A stretch of DNA of 64,000 bases from Xanthomonas sp. (lineage in GTDB: Bacteria > Pseudomonadota > Gammaproteobacteria > Xanthomonadales > Xanthomonadaceae), in NCBI GenBank assembly GCA_018262705.1, contig JADFDQ010000005.1, positions 1 to 64,000 on the forward strand. The letters run 5' to 3'. A model generated the notes under the pieces. It had not been told where the DNA came from. It saw only the letters and a program-made list of their open reading frames with translations, and made no database searches. Shown in pieces: positions 55,787 to 63,891 of this stretch. The position numbers were made by a program, and so were the translations under genes. The first letter of the stretch is position 1; the number at the start of each line of letters is the position of its first letter.

Positions 55787-56197
55787 ATGCCTCGTTGGAA
55801 CCGCAGCCAGAAATATCACGCCCGGGACCGGGTGCTCTACGCGTTGCTGTTTTCCGGTGGCTTCTGCTACATCGGCCAGACCGTCGATCCCAAGCAGCGG
55901 GAAGCGCAACACCGCCTGCCGTCAGGCGGCTGGTATCAGCACTTCAAGTTCGTTCCCCTCGGCGTATGCCATGGAACCCAGGCCCAGGCCTCGGATCATG
56001 AGCGGGCATGGCGGCTTGCTGCTGTTGCGCACGGCTGGCGAGTATTCGCGAAGCCACCTGGGATCGTCTGCAATCCCTATCGCCAAGCCTCCTTCCGCCA
56101 TCGATTGCTCTCTTGGAGCCTTCGATGGTCCTGGCCCCGCCACCATTCCCGGAAGCTCATCTGGCGCATCTGGGCTTTCATTTGCCGCCGGTCTTGA
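55787..56197 (+). CDS. GIY-YIG nuclease-like protein
   Basis: A 136-residue protein. The first half fits a GIY-YIG core: VLYALLFSGGFCYIGQTVDPKQREAQHR, where Tyr20/Tyr30-Ile-Gly, the conserved Arg and His follow at the usual distances. A later HERAWRLAAVAHGW may carry the catalytic Glu. The second half is very basic and Trp/Arg-rich (SFRHRLLSWSLRWSWPRHH), suggestive of DNA binding or of a poorly conserved tail. No homing or transposition partner is adjacent. It is driven by P4, and its stop overlaps the next promoter region (P5). Confidence 0.62.
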   Translation: MPRWNRSQKYHARDRVLYALLFSGGFCYIGQTVDPKQREAQHRLPSGGWYQHFKFVPLGVCHGTQAQASDHERAWRLAAVAHGWRVFAKPPGIVCNPYRQASFRHRLLSWSLRWSWPRHHSRKLIWRIWAFICRRS

Positions 56198-56221
56198 CAG
56201 CGGGCCGGTTGGCCTTAGTCC
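56194..56221 (+). promoter_or_regulatory. Element promoter P5 (secreted protein/adhesin unit)
   Basis: TTGACAGCGGGCCGG (56194-56208), a 16-nt spacer and TAGTCC (56216-56221), 30 bases before ATG 56252. The 15-base -35 block is identical to that of P1, P4 and P7. Confidence 0.7.
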
Positions 56222-56251
56222 TGTTAGTAGACCCCCGCCGAGACACGAGAC

Positions 56252-56728
56252 ATGAGCAAGTTCTTCTCCACATTATTTGAACCCGAAAGTAAGTCCAGGA
56301 TGGTTGTGTTCGTTGCAACCCCTGCGATTTCGATTCTGCTTGCTGCCGCATCAGCGTTTGCCGCTGAAGTCGACATCGTCGCCCCACCCATGGCCTACCA
56401 GCTGGCCAAGCAGCCGCTGGCCCTGGTCGAGGGGAACAAGTGCGAGATCCGCGGCGCCGTCTGGGCTGGCGGGCCGCGAGCAGGCGTGAACATCACGCTG
56501 ACCTCGACCAACGGCCAGGTGTTCAAGAGCAAGACGAACGCGGCAGGCATCTACGCCGCATCCATCCCTTACGCGGGCTCCACCCTCGAACTGAAGGAGG
56601 CAATCGCCGATCCGGTGACTGTGCCTACCGCCCTGAAAGACAAAGCCCGCATCTATTCGCCGGTGATCGTGTGCTCCAAGGAGCGCACCACGGCCTTCCT
56701 CAACTCGATCAATAGGAGCACCAAGTGA
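56252..56728 (+). CDS. Exported protein with Ig-like/carboxypeptidase-regulatory-type fold
   Basis: A 158-residue protein. The hydrophobic segment VVFVATPAISILLAAASAFA (residues ~18-37) ends in a plausible cleavage site AFA-AE. The mature part has EIRGAVWAGGPRAGVNITLTSTNGQVF and TNAAGIYAASIPYAGSTL, the pattern of beta-sandwich modules related to carboxypeptidase regulatory domains. Two Cys residues (NKCEIRG, VIVCSKE) could pair. No family with known function was recognised. Its stop TGA overlaps the ATG of the adhesin gene (TGATG), so the two are translationally coupled, and it may assist adhesin export or assembly. Confidence 0.65.
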   Translation: MSKFFSTLFEPESKSRMVVFVATPAISILLAAASAFAAEVDIVAPPMAYQLAKQPLALVEGNKCEIRGAVWAGGPRAGVNITLTSTNGQVFKSKTNAAGIYAASIPYAGSTLELKEAIADPVTVPTALKDKARIYSPVIVCSKERTTAFLNSINRSTK

Positions 56729-58686
56729 TGAAGACGAAAGTGTTGACGCTGGCACTGCTGGCGATCCTGGGCGCGGGAAGTGCCCAGGCGTCAATCATTA
56801 CGATGGGGACAGGAGCATCCGCGTTTTCAGATGGCGCCATTGCCATTGGCGATGGCGCAACCTGCTCTGTTGGGGGTAGCTACTACAGCTGCACGGCCAT
56901 CGGCAAGAATGCGAGGGTGCGCTTCGGCGGCGTTGCCTTGGGCGAAGGCGCCTTTGCAGACAGCATTGGGGATACCGCCATCGACGGCGACAAATCCACA
57001 GCCATTGGCATTAACTCGCATGCAGAAATGGGTGCGATCGCGATCGGCCACGACGCATTTGCCACGAACATGAAAAACACGGATTGGCAACGCTCTATCG
57101 CAATCGGCACATCTGCTGTGGCGACAGACGGTAGCATTTCGATCGGCTCCTACAGCAACAATAATGGACGCTCCAACGCGTTTTCAGTTGGCAACTCCGC
57201 AGTCTCCACGCGCCGAAACGGATCTTCCCAAGGACCAATTTACCGCCAGGTCATAAATGTTGGTGCAGGCACCCAGGATCATGATGCTGTCATCGTCCAA
57301 CAAGTTATTCCTGCTGTAGGAGCAATCACCAGCACGCTCGGCGGTGGAGCTACTTATGATCCTATCTCCGGCGCATACACGGGCCCCACATACGACCTTT
57401 CGACGGGCACCTACACGACGGTCTATGACGCACTGAAAGCCATCGACAACAAGCCTGCTGGCCCAGGCGGTGGCACTAACAAGCTCAATCCCGGCACGAA
57501 TATCGAGGTTGTCGACAACGGCGACGGCACGCAAACCGCCAACCTCTCCGACGATGTGCATCTGTCCGATCAGGGCTCGCTGAAGGTCGGGACCACCACG
57601 GTGGACGGTGATGGCGTGTCGCTCCTGGGCGGCCCTTCGATGACCAGCAATGGCATTGATGCTGCCAACCTGCGGATTACCAGCGTAGCGAACGGCCAAG
57701 CCGACACGGACGCGGCCAACATGGGCCAGGTGCGCGCCGTCGACACTCGCGTGTCGCAGACCCAGTCAGTGCTGTCGAACGCCGCCTCCTGGTTCGGTGG
57801 TGGCGCGAGCTATGATCCAGCAACCGGTGCGTTCATGGGCCCCAGCTACACCTTCCAATCGGGTGCAACCTATACCGATGTAGGTTCCGCGCTTGCTGAT
57901 CTGGATGGCCGTGTTGCCGCTCTTGAAGCGCTGCCGCCGGGTGGTGGCGCCCAAGGCCCTGCGGGTCCTGCGGGTCCTGCCGGAAGTGATGGCCAGGACG
58001 GCGCTAGCGCTTACCAGGTAGCCGTCGAGAGTGGCTTCGAGGGAACCGAGGAAGAGTGGCTGGCCTCCCTCCAAGGCGCCGATGGCAAGGACGGCCGCGA
58101 CGGCGTCGATGGCAAGGATGGCGGCACAAACAAGCTCAAGAAGGGCTCCAACATCGAGCTGGCCGACAATGAGGATGGCACCCAAACCGCTAGCCTTTCG
58201 GACAATGTCGAGCTGTCCGACAAAGGGTCGGTAAAGGTCGGCGCCACGACGGTCAATGGTGATGGCGTCTCGATCCAGGGTGGCCCCTCGATGACACGCG
58301 ATGGCATCGATGCGGGTGGCCAGCGGATCACGAGCGTTGCCAACGGTCGCATCGAGCAAGGCAGCACCGATGCGGTCAACGGTGGTCAATTGTGGAACCT
58401 GCAGCAGCAGTGGGACGACCGCTGGACCGAGATCAACAACCGCTTCGATCGCACCAACAAGCGCATGGACGGACTGGGCGCGCAGATGGGCGCCATGACG
58501 ATGATGGCGGCCACGCCTGGCGAAGGTGGCATGACGGTCGGCGTGGGTATGTCAGGCAGTCAGGCGGCCATGGCCGTGGGCTGGTCGCGCCGGATCAACG
58601 ATCGGGTTAGCGTCAGCCTGGGCGCCTCGTTCGGTGGAGGCAACAAGCCTGTGGTCGGTGGCGCCATCCGGATCGGAGGCCACTAA
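56728..58686 (+). CDS. YadA-like trimeric autotransporter adhesin with collagen-like segment
   Basis: A 652-residue surface protein. Signal peptide residues 1-23 (LALLAILGAGSAQA). The head (~24-155) has YadA-type repeats (GAIAIGDGA, STAIGINSHAEMGAIAIGHDAFA, SISIGSYS). The stalk contains two copies of one module: ATYDPISGAYTGPTYDL with GTNKLNPGTNIE, and later ASYDPATGAFMGPSYTF with GTNKLKKGSNIE. A collagen-like GPAGPAGPAG run lies between them near residue 410. The C-terminal ~100 residues have VNGGQLWNLQ, a coiled coil and a YadA-type membrane anchor ending VGGAIRIGGH. ATG 56728 overlaps the previous stop. An adhesin of this sort in a conjugative element could aid mating-pair contact or host adhesion. 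Confidence 0.85.
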   Translation: MKTKVLTLALLAILGAGSAQASIITMGTGASAFSDGAIAIGDGATCSVGGSYYSCTAIGKNARVRFGGVALGEGAFADSIGDTAIDGDKSTAIGINSHAEMGAIAIGHDAFATNMKNTDWQRSIAIGTSAVATDGSISIGSYSNNNGRSNAFSVGNSAVSTRRNGSSQGPIYRQVINVGAGTQDHDAVIVQQVIPAVGAITSTLGGGATYDPISGAYTGPTYDLSTGTYTTVYDALKAIDNKPAGPGGGTNKLNPGTNIEVVDNGDGTQTANLSDDVHLSDQGSLKVGTTTVDGDGVSLLGGPSMTSNGIDAANLRITSVANGQADTDAANMGQVRAVDTRVSQTQSVLSNAASWFGGGASYDPATGAFMGPSYTFQSGATYTDVGSALADLDGRVAALEALPPGGGAQGPAGPAGPAGSDGQDGASAYQVAVESGFEGTEEEWLASLQGADGKDGRDGVDGKDGGTNKLKKGSNIELADNEDGTQTASLSDNVELSDKGSVKVGATTVNGDGVSIQGGPSMTRDGIDAGGQRITSVANGRIEQGSTDAVNGGQLWNLQQQWDDRWTEINNRFDRTNKRMDGLGAQMGAMTMMAATPGEGGMTVGVGMSGSQAAMAVGWSRRINDRVSVSLGASFGGGNKPVVGGAIRIGGH

Positions 58687-58797
58687 GCGGTTTGACCGCG
58701 TGCCTTAGCTCGGTGGGTCCCTGCGAGGCACGAAAGACTGGCCAGGTGGTTCCTTCCCTCCCCCAACCTCGCCAGCCGCTGGACCGGTCATCCAGCA

Positions 58798-58823
58798 ACA
58801 AGGGCCCCATCCGGGGCCCTTGT
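58798..58823 (+). terminator. Terminator after the adhesin gene
   Basis: ACAAGGGCCCC-ATCC-GGGGCCCTTGT is a perfect 11-bp stem with a tetraloop, followed by CTTATC. It lies 112 nt after the adhesin stop and 27 nt before the next gene. The 58687-58797 stretch holds nothing recognisable. Confidence 0.8.
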
Positions 58824-58849
58824 CTTATCATCGGCTTCAAGGGGGAGCG

Positions 58850-59821
58850 ATGCTGATCAGGGGCCAGACGCCAGCCAGCTGCTTTGGGCTGGCCGGATGC
58901 GATGAGAATGCGGGCACGGCAGCGTTTGGCTGGTGCCTGGACCAGTGCCCCTCGCTGCGTCGCGAGCTGCTGACCATGCTGGGCATGGATCCCGCGCTGG
59001 AACTGGTCGTGGCCAGCCAGGTATTTGCCGAGGACCGCGGCTTTACCGATCTGGAGCTGACGGCTGGCACCACGCTGCACGCCATCTTCGAAGCCAAGCT
59101 GGGCTGGCGGGTGCCTACCCAGGGTCAACTGGAGCGCTACCTGCCGCGCCTGCTCGCCTCCAGTGCCCAGCACAAGCGCCTGGTGTCGGTGTCGGCGGCC
59201 AGCAGCGACTGGGCAGCCCGACACCAGCCATCAACACTGAAAGGCGTGCCGCTGCAGCATCTGGCGTGGTCGGATCTGCAATCGGCAGCGAAGCGAGCCC
59301 ACGATCACTCGCGTAGCCCGATCGAACGGGCGTGGCTTGCCCAGCTCATCGAGCATCTGAAGGAATACGGAATGACTTCCAACCTTTTCGACACCATGAC
59401 CTATGTCGTGTCGTTGTCGACCGCGCGGGTCAGGCCGGAGAACCCGCTGACCTGGATCGATGTCGTGGTGGAGCAAGGCAAATATTTTCACCCGGTAGGC
59501 GGCAATGGTTGGCCCGTCATTCCGCCGGCCTATATCGGCTTCCGCTACCAAGGCAAGTTTCGCAGTGTTCACTTCATCGAGAGCGTCCAGATCACGGACC
59601 ATCTCCCCAAAGTCGATCCGCGCTGGCCGAAAACCGATGCGCCGCACTTCGTCTACACGCTGGGCCCGGCCATGCGACCAGCCGAACCGATGCCGCTGGG
59701 CAAGATCCACTACAACATGCGCAACTGGGTGGCGCTGGACCTGCTGCTGTCCGGCAAGGCCCGCGACTACAAGGAAGCGATCGCGCTGACGAAGGAACGG
59801 CAGAAAATGCAGGGCGACTAG
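58850..59821 (+). CDS. PD-(D/E)XK-nuclease-like protein of unknown function
   Basis: A 323-residue soluble protein. Residues ~64-97 read FTDLELTAGTTLHAIFEAKL, then QLERYL: an Asp, an Glu-x-Lys and a Gln..Tyr helix spaced as in PD-(D/E)XK nucleases. The C-terminal half (~180-323) is a separate, conserved-looking region (YVVSLSTARVRPENPLTWID; PPAYIGFRYQGKFRSVHFIE) with no family recognised. ATG 58850 follows GGGGGAGCG. It stands alone between two terminators, typical of a cargo defence gene. The nuclease call rests on motif spacing only. Confidence 0.55.
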   Translation: MLIRGQTPASCFGLAGCDENAGTAAFGWCLDQCPSLRRELLTMLGMDPALELVVASQVFAEDRGFTDLELTAGTTLHAIFEAKLGWRVPTQGQLERYLPRLLASSAQHKRLVSVSAASSDWAARHQPSTLKGVPLQHLAWSDLQSAAKRAHDHSRSPIERAWLAQLIEHLKEYGMTSNLFDTMTYVVSLSTARVRPENPLTWIDVVVEQGKYFHPVGGNGWPVIPPAYIGFRYQGKFRSVHFIESVQITDHLPKVDPRWPKTDAPHFVYTLGPAMRPAEPMPLGKIHYNMRNWVALDLLLSGKARDYKEAIALTKERQKMQGD

Positions 59822-59828
59822 ACGCAGA

Positions 59829-59853
59829 AAAGGCCGGCGAAATGCCGGCCTTT
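59829..59853. terminator. Bidirectional terminator
   Basis: AAAGGCCGGC-GAAAT-GCCGGCCTTT is a perfect 10-bp stem with U-tracts on both strands, between two convergent genes. Confidence 0.88.
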
Positions 59854-59866
59854 CTGTTGGTCTCGA

Positions 59867-60337
59867 TCAGCGGCGGATCCCACGCCGCTGTGCCTCGTCT
59901 TGCTGCTTGGCCTGCCCCGGGGCCTGGCTCAGCACGGCCGGATCATTCAGATCCGGAAGCTTGGCCTTCTCCATGGGCATGACGTTGGTGTTGTCAGGAT
60001 TGGTGCGGTCCCGGTTCTGGGCACGGTGCGCCGCAACTTCCCAATCACGCTCGGCCATGCCATCAAGTCGCTGCTCGGGCGCCTGCTTGGCTTGTTGCTC
60101 CTGCTTCCACTTTTCCATCTGCTCTACGGTAGCCTGCCCCGCCCCCAGGTTGTTGGCGCGATACTCGGCTTCCAGCTTCTGGTGCTGTTTGCGCTCATCC
60201 AGGTTCTGGCTTTCGGCATGCGCGTGTTGTGCACCTGCCGTCCGGTGCTGGTGCTGCTGGTGCTCTGGGTAGGCCTGGCTGTGATCCTGCTCATGGTGGG
60301 CCTGGCGGCGCTTCTCAATCAGTTCTGCAAGGGACAT
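59867..60337 (-). CDS. Hydrophilic Gln/His-rich protein of the conjugative element
   Basis: A 156-residue protein with no signal peptide or membrane segment. The N-terminal half is rich in Gln, His and Glu (EKRRQAHHEQDHSQAYPEHQ) and probably helical; the middle (LDERKQHQKLEAEYRANN; TVEQMEKWKQEQQAKQA) has coiled-coil character. No family recognised. ATG 60337 has AGGAG nine bases upstream and is served by promoter P6. It follows the large ATPase gene on the same strand, so a part in transfer is possible. Confidence 0.62.
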   Translation of the reverse strand: MSLAELIEKRRQAHHEQDHSQAYPEHQQHQHRTAGAQHAHAESQNLDERKQHQKLEAEYRANNLGAGQATVEQMEKWKQEQQAKQAPEQRLDGMAERDWEVAAHRAQNRDRTNPDNTNVMPMEKAKLPDLNDPAVLSQAPGQAKQQDEAQRRGIRR

Positions 60338-60363
60338 GCGCGTTCTCCTGTGGGGACACTTTC

Positions 60364-60391
60364 AATCTAGATCGTTATGCCCCGCCGTCAA
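60364..60391 (-). promoter_or_regulatory. Element promoter P6
   Basis: Minus strand: TTGACGGCGGGGC (-35 TTGACG at 60386-60391), a 16-nt spacer and TAGATT (60364-60369). It is a close variant of the element promoter family. Its -35 part overlaps the hairpin at 60378-60402. Confidence 0.6.
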
Positions 60392-60402
60392 TGGACGGGG
60401 CA
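60378..60402 (-). terminator. Hairpin after the large ATPase gene, overlapping P6
   Basis: TGCCCCG (60378-60384) pairs with CGGGGCA (60396-60402), and an inner CCGTC/GACGG register is also possible. It begins six bases after the stop of the ATPase gene. There is little U-tract, so termination is probably partial. Confidence 0.5.
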
Positions 60403-60407
60403 CACAA

Positions 60408-63299
60408 TCAGGCGTCAAGCTTGACCTTTTCGCTGTCTGCCAAATACATATACAGGTCGATGAAAGCCTCTCGTTCGTTCCTGGCTCGCTCACGCCACAC
60501 CTGGCGGGTCTCGCGATCCTGCTTCCAGTTCTCATCGACATAGGCCTGAATCTTGTCTATCGAAAGCTCCCCCGCCTTGTAGCGTGCGTCAAAGTCTTCA
60601 TCGAACATCGCCAGGTGGATCAAGGCCTCGGTCATGCGGCGCAGGTGACCGGAAACTGGTCGCTGGCCCAGTGCTTCGACCAGGTCGCGCTGGAGCGTGT
60701 GAACCAGGCCATTGAAGATCAGGGCTCGATGGAAGTGCTGCTCGTTCTCCTTAATCTGCTCTGGCGTCAGGGTCTCGAAGCTCACGAAGTCATGCCGCTG
60801 CGCCCCTGCGCGACGAACCGACAGCAACGCGTCCTGCTCACTGTTCAAATGCTTGGCGCAGTCCTCCAGCATCAGCAGTGGGCGCTCTTTCACTTCTCCG
60901 GACACGGAGGCAAGGAAAGTGAACTGGCTGGCTGCGTCGGCCTGCATGTCCGCCGGGTCGTGATATGAGTGGGTCAGCATGGCCGCTTCGATACTACGGA
61001 AGTGGCCCGGGATAGACATGGGGGCCGTGCCTCGGGGAATGATTACGTGACCAGCACCACGGCGCCGGAGCTTGCGCATGAACTTCGCGTCCTCGCGGCT
61101 CTCATCATGCAGCGGGCTTCCGGCCACCATCTGCGCCGTGCCAATGAAGTTGATGACTTGGCTGGGGGTCCTCCAGGAGATGAACTTGCCCTTGCCCATC
61201 CCATCGCCGATGAACTCGTAGGTCTTCGGGCTGGACTCGAAAGCCGCCAGCGAGCGGAAGTTGTCCAGGAACGCGCGAGTTGCCGCGTCGCCCATCCGGC
61301 TTTCGTAAGCATCGTAGGACTGGGTGAAGTAAGCGGCATAGCCACCCAGGCCGCGGGACTGAGGCAGGAAATCGCGGTCGGCCTTCGAGATCATCTCCTG
61401 GCTTTCGTCCACAGCGAACAACACCGGGGTCTCGCCCGCGGCACGCCAGTCGTAGTCGCCGCGACGGCGGATCTTGATGAACAAGCGCTGCTTGATCAGC
61501 GACTGGACCAGCTTGCCGGCCTGGCCATACTTGACCTCCGGCAGCGACACGGCGACGAAGCCGCCAGTGGTGGGAATGGTGACATCCACGCCCGTTTCCA
61601 TGCTGGCCCAAGCGCGAAGCTCTGGGTGCGCCATCAAGTCCTTGATGGTGTTGTCGAAGGTGGAGATGATGCCGCCGGCCTGGTCATCGGGCTGCGTCCA
61701 GAAGTCGTGCTCGATGTAGCGAGCGGCGTCCTGGATCAACGGGTCCGCCTTGAAGCCATCCAGCCCCTTCACCGCGTTCAGGATCTGCTCGCCCGCCGGA
61801 CCCTTGCGCTTGAGTGCGATCTTCAAGCGATCCACGCCATCAATGGTCAGGAAGAAAGTGCGGTTCGGATTGCCGCGCTGATACTCAACCAAGGCCCACA
61901 ACATGCGAGAGATCGACAGGCCGAAGGTGCGGGCCTGGGTAATGAAGAACTTCTCGTTATCGGACTGGGACTGTTCCTCGTTTCGCGCTCCGCCGATGTC
62001 AAAGATCGCGTCGATGAAGTCGTTGGGGGTCAACCCTTCCATCAGGCCCAGGCGGATACCAGGCTTGATCAGCAAGGCACGATGGCCCAGCCCATGCTTG
62101 GCGATGAACTTGCCCAGCAGGTCGTCGCCGGCAGCGCCCTTCCCGTCCAGAACCAGAACACCACCATGCCCATGGCGTGCCCACCACTGGATGATTGGGG
62201 TGAACAGGTTGAAGGTCTTGCCGCCACCCGTCTTGCCGAAGCCATGGAAGTGGGTGCGCAGCTCGTGGCAGGACAGCCCCATCAACAGACCTCCATCGGG
62301 CGAGAACCCATCACCGTAGCCAGTCAACACGCCTCGCGCTTCACCCAGCGGGATGAAACCGGACTTGTCCTTCTCCGCCTGTTCGGCCTGGCGCTGCCGC
62401 TTCTCGGCGTTCGTGTTGCCCAGGGTCCTGAAATCGCCCATGCCAATATTGCTCTGATACAGAAGGCGCAGCGCACGCATTTGCTCCTGCTTGTGGTTCC
62501 ACCACACAGGCATCAAGCACCCAAGGAACGCCCAATACAACGGTTGCGCCCAAACGGGCAGCAGGATCCTGGCGATCGTCGATGTGATCAGGAAGAACGC
62601 CATCACCTTGAATGTGCCCAGGAAGAACTGCTTGGTGGTGTCGCGCTTACCGATGAAGAGGAAGGCGACGAACGCCAGCACGGCCACGGGGATCGCGACC
62701 TTGACCAATCCACCCGTGAGCCCACCACCCATCGCCAGGATCTGGGAAGCCTGGGAACCGGCTCCCATGAACTTGTCCAGGAGCAGCCCAAACGCAGGCA
62801 CGAGCACCGCGCCAGCCAGCACCATGCGGTTGCCCTTGGCGCCAATGGCGGACCACAGCGCGATAAACAACCCCAGCATGCTGACGCCCGACAGGTAAGC
62901 CACCACCTTGCCAATATTCATGAGCCAAGGGTGCGCCGACGCTGTCCAGGCGAAAGCCAGGGAAGATGTGGCCAGCACTGTCAGCACGGTCATCAGCGCC
63001 ATCAATGCGGGTGCGATAGCAGACTGCGATCCTTGCAGGGTTTCGTCGACCAGCAACACGGATGCCAGGGACCGCCCTTCCTTCGTGCCCCACCAGCGGC
63101 CATGCAGATCGCGCAGGTCGCCGGCAACCGGAACCATGACCGGCTTGCCTTGCGCATCCAGCTCGGGCTTGCCGTCCTCGTCGTAGGCCGGCACCCGCGT
63201 CGGCACATCGTGCCGGCTAGCGACACTGCGGGCAAATTCCTTGGCCTGGTTCAGGCGGGCCTGGATCGGCAGCCAGCCAGCGAATTTCTTCATGCTCAT
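60408..63299 (-). CDS. Large VirD4/TraG-type membrane ATPase
   Basis: A 963-residue protein. The N-terminal third has several membrane helices (IAPALMALMTVLTVLATSSL; VVAYLSGVSMLGLFIALWSA; VAIPVAVLAFVAFLFIG; ILLPVWAQPLYWAFLGCL). The ATPase has Walker A HGFGKTGGGKTF (~352), a strand motif VLVLDGKGAAGDD and the Walker B-like VLFAVDESQEMIS, followed by YAAYFTQSYDAYESRMGD. This is the FtsK/VirD4/TraG fold, but it is much larger and more membrane-embedded than the 613-residue coupling protein of the same element. It may be a DotL/TrbC-like coupling component or a second motor. ATG 63299 has GGGGAG upstream. Confidence 0.8.
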   Translation of the reverse strand: MSMKKFAGWLPIQARLNQAKEFARSVASRHDVPTRVPAYDEDGKPELDAQGKPVMVPVAGDLRDLHGRWWGTKEGRSLASVLLVDETLQGSQSAIAPALMALMTVLTVLATSSLAFAWTASAHPWLMNIGKVVAYLSGVSMLGLFIALWSAIGAKGNRMVLAGAVLVPAFGLLLDKFMGAGSQASQILAMGGGLTGGLVKVAIPVAVLAFVAFLFIGKRDTTKQFFLGTFKVMAFFLITSTIARILLPVWAQPLYWAFLGCLMPVWWNHKQEQMRALRLLYQSNIGMGDFRTLGNTNAEKRQRQAEQAEKDKSGFIPLGEARGVLTGYGDGFSPDGGLLMGLSCHELRTHFHGFGKTGGGKTFNLFTPIIQWWARHGHGGVLVLDGKGAAGDDLLGKFIAKHGLGHRALLIKPGIRLGLMEGLTPNDFIDAIFDIGGARNEEQSQSDNEKFFITQARTFGLSISRMLWALVEYQRGNPNRTFFLTIDGVDRLKIALKRKGPAGEQILNAVKGLDGFKADPLIQDAARYIEHDFWTQPDDQAGGIISTFDNTIKDLMAHPELRAWASMETGVDVTIPTTGGFVAVSLPEVKYGQAGKLVQSLIKQRLFIKIRRRGDYDWRAAGETPVLFAVDESQEMISKADRDFLPQSRGLGGYAAYFTQSYDAYESRMGDAATRAFLDNFRSLAAFESSPKTYEFIGDGMGKGKFISWRTPSQVINFIGTAQMVAGSPLHDESREDAKFMRKLRRRGAGHVIIPRGTAPMSIPGHFRSIEAAMLTHSYHDPADMQADAASQFTFLASVSGEVKERPLLMLEDCAKHLNSEQDALLSVRRAGAQRHDFVSFETLTPEQIKENEQHFHRALIFNGLVHTLQRDLVEALGQRPVSGHLRRMTEALIHLAMFDEDFDARYKAGELSIDKIQAYVDENWKQDRETRQVWRERARNEREAFIDLYMYLADSEKVKLDA

Positions 63300-63317
63300 C
63301 GTGTTGCTCCCCTGTTG

Positions 63318-63869
63318 TTAGATGCCGAGCTGGTTTGCACAGGCAGTTGAAAACGCCTGAACCTGCTTGTCGCTTTGAAGGAGCCCAGGCCCCACCTTGG
63401 CCAGATTGGCGCGAAACTGCTGGCAGTTCTTTTCCGTGATTTGCGGCCCGTTAGCTTTGGCCGCGGGCTTGTTCGCATCGGCTGTCTGATGAACGCTGGT
63501 AGAGGCTGGGAAGACGGGCATTGCCCCCGAACCAGGAGTGATGGCCCATATCCCAATGAGCGCTGCGATATAGATCACCGAGCACAGGATCATGGCGGCA
63601 ATCGTCGACAGGACGGCGATGTCCTTTCGCAGGCCACGACGAAAGTGTTCGCTTGCGACTTGCTGCATCTGGATCTTCGGAAGACCGTAGTCTTTCGATG
63701 AGGGAAGCCGGCGCTCCTCGTTGTCCAACCAGAAATCCGGTGCCTGCTGCATCTCCTCGGGCTTGGCCACGATCAGCCCGCCCAGGAAGTTGAACAACCA
63801 GGATGCTGGCGTGATCCTGGTCAGCGTGTTGTAGATGCGCCCATAGGCGGCTTGAAGTGCAAGGATCAT
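63318..63869 (-). CDS. Membrane protein of the conjugative element
   Basis: A 183-residue protein. A weakly hydrophobic stretch (ASWLFNFLGGLIVA) lies near residues 25-38, and one clear helix (AVLSTIAAMILCSVIYIAALIGIWAI) near 90-115. The C-terminal part, probably periplasmic, has two Cys (EKNCQQF, FSTACANQL). No family recognised. ATG 63869 with AGGAG is preceded by promoter P7. It lies 18 nt upstream of the large ATPase gene in the same unit, so it may be part of the same secretion machine. Confidence 0.68.
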   Translation of the reverse strand: MILALQAAYGRIYNTLTRITPASWLFNFLGGLIVAKPEEMQQAPDFWLDNEERRLPSSKDYGLPKIQMQQVASEHFRRGLRKDIAVLSTIAAMILCSVIYIAALIGIWAITPGSGAMPVFPASTSVHQTADANKPAAKANGPQITEKNCQQFRANLAKVGPGLLQSDKQVQAFSTACANQLGI

Positions 63870-63891
63870 CGTGGGTCTCCTGTATTCTTTA

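Noticed and set aside
55782-56255. Alternative plus-strand frame (157 codons) over the GIY-YIG gene
   Set aside because: It lacks the GIY-YIG motif and ribosome site, is Ser/Pro/Gly-rich throughout, and is explained as a shadow of the frame at 55787.
60969-63350. Long plus-strand open frame (793 codons)
   Set aside because: Antisense shadow of the large ATPase gene, with the low-complexity His/Gln/Arg composition expected of the complementary frame.
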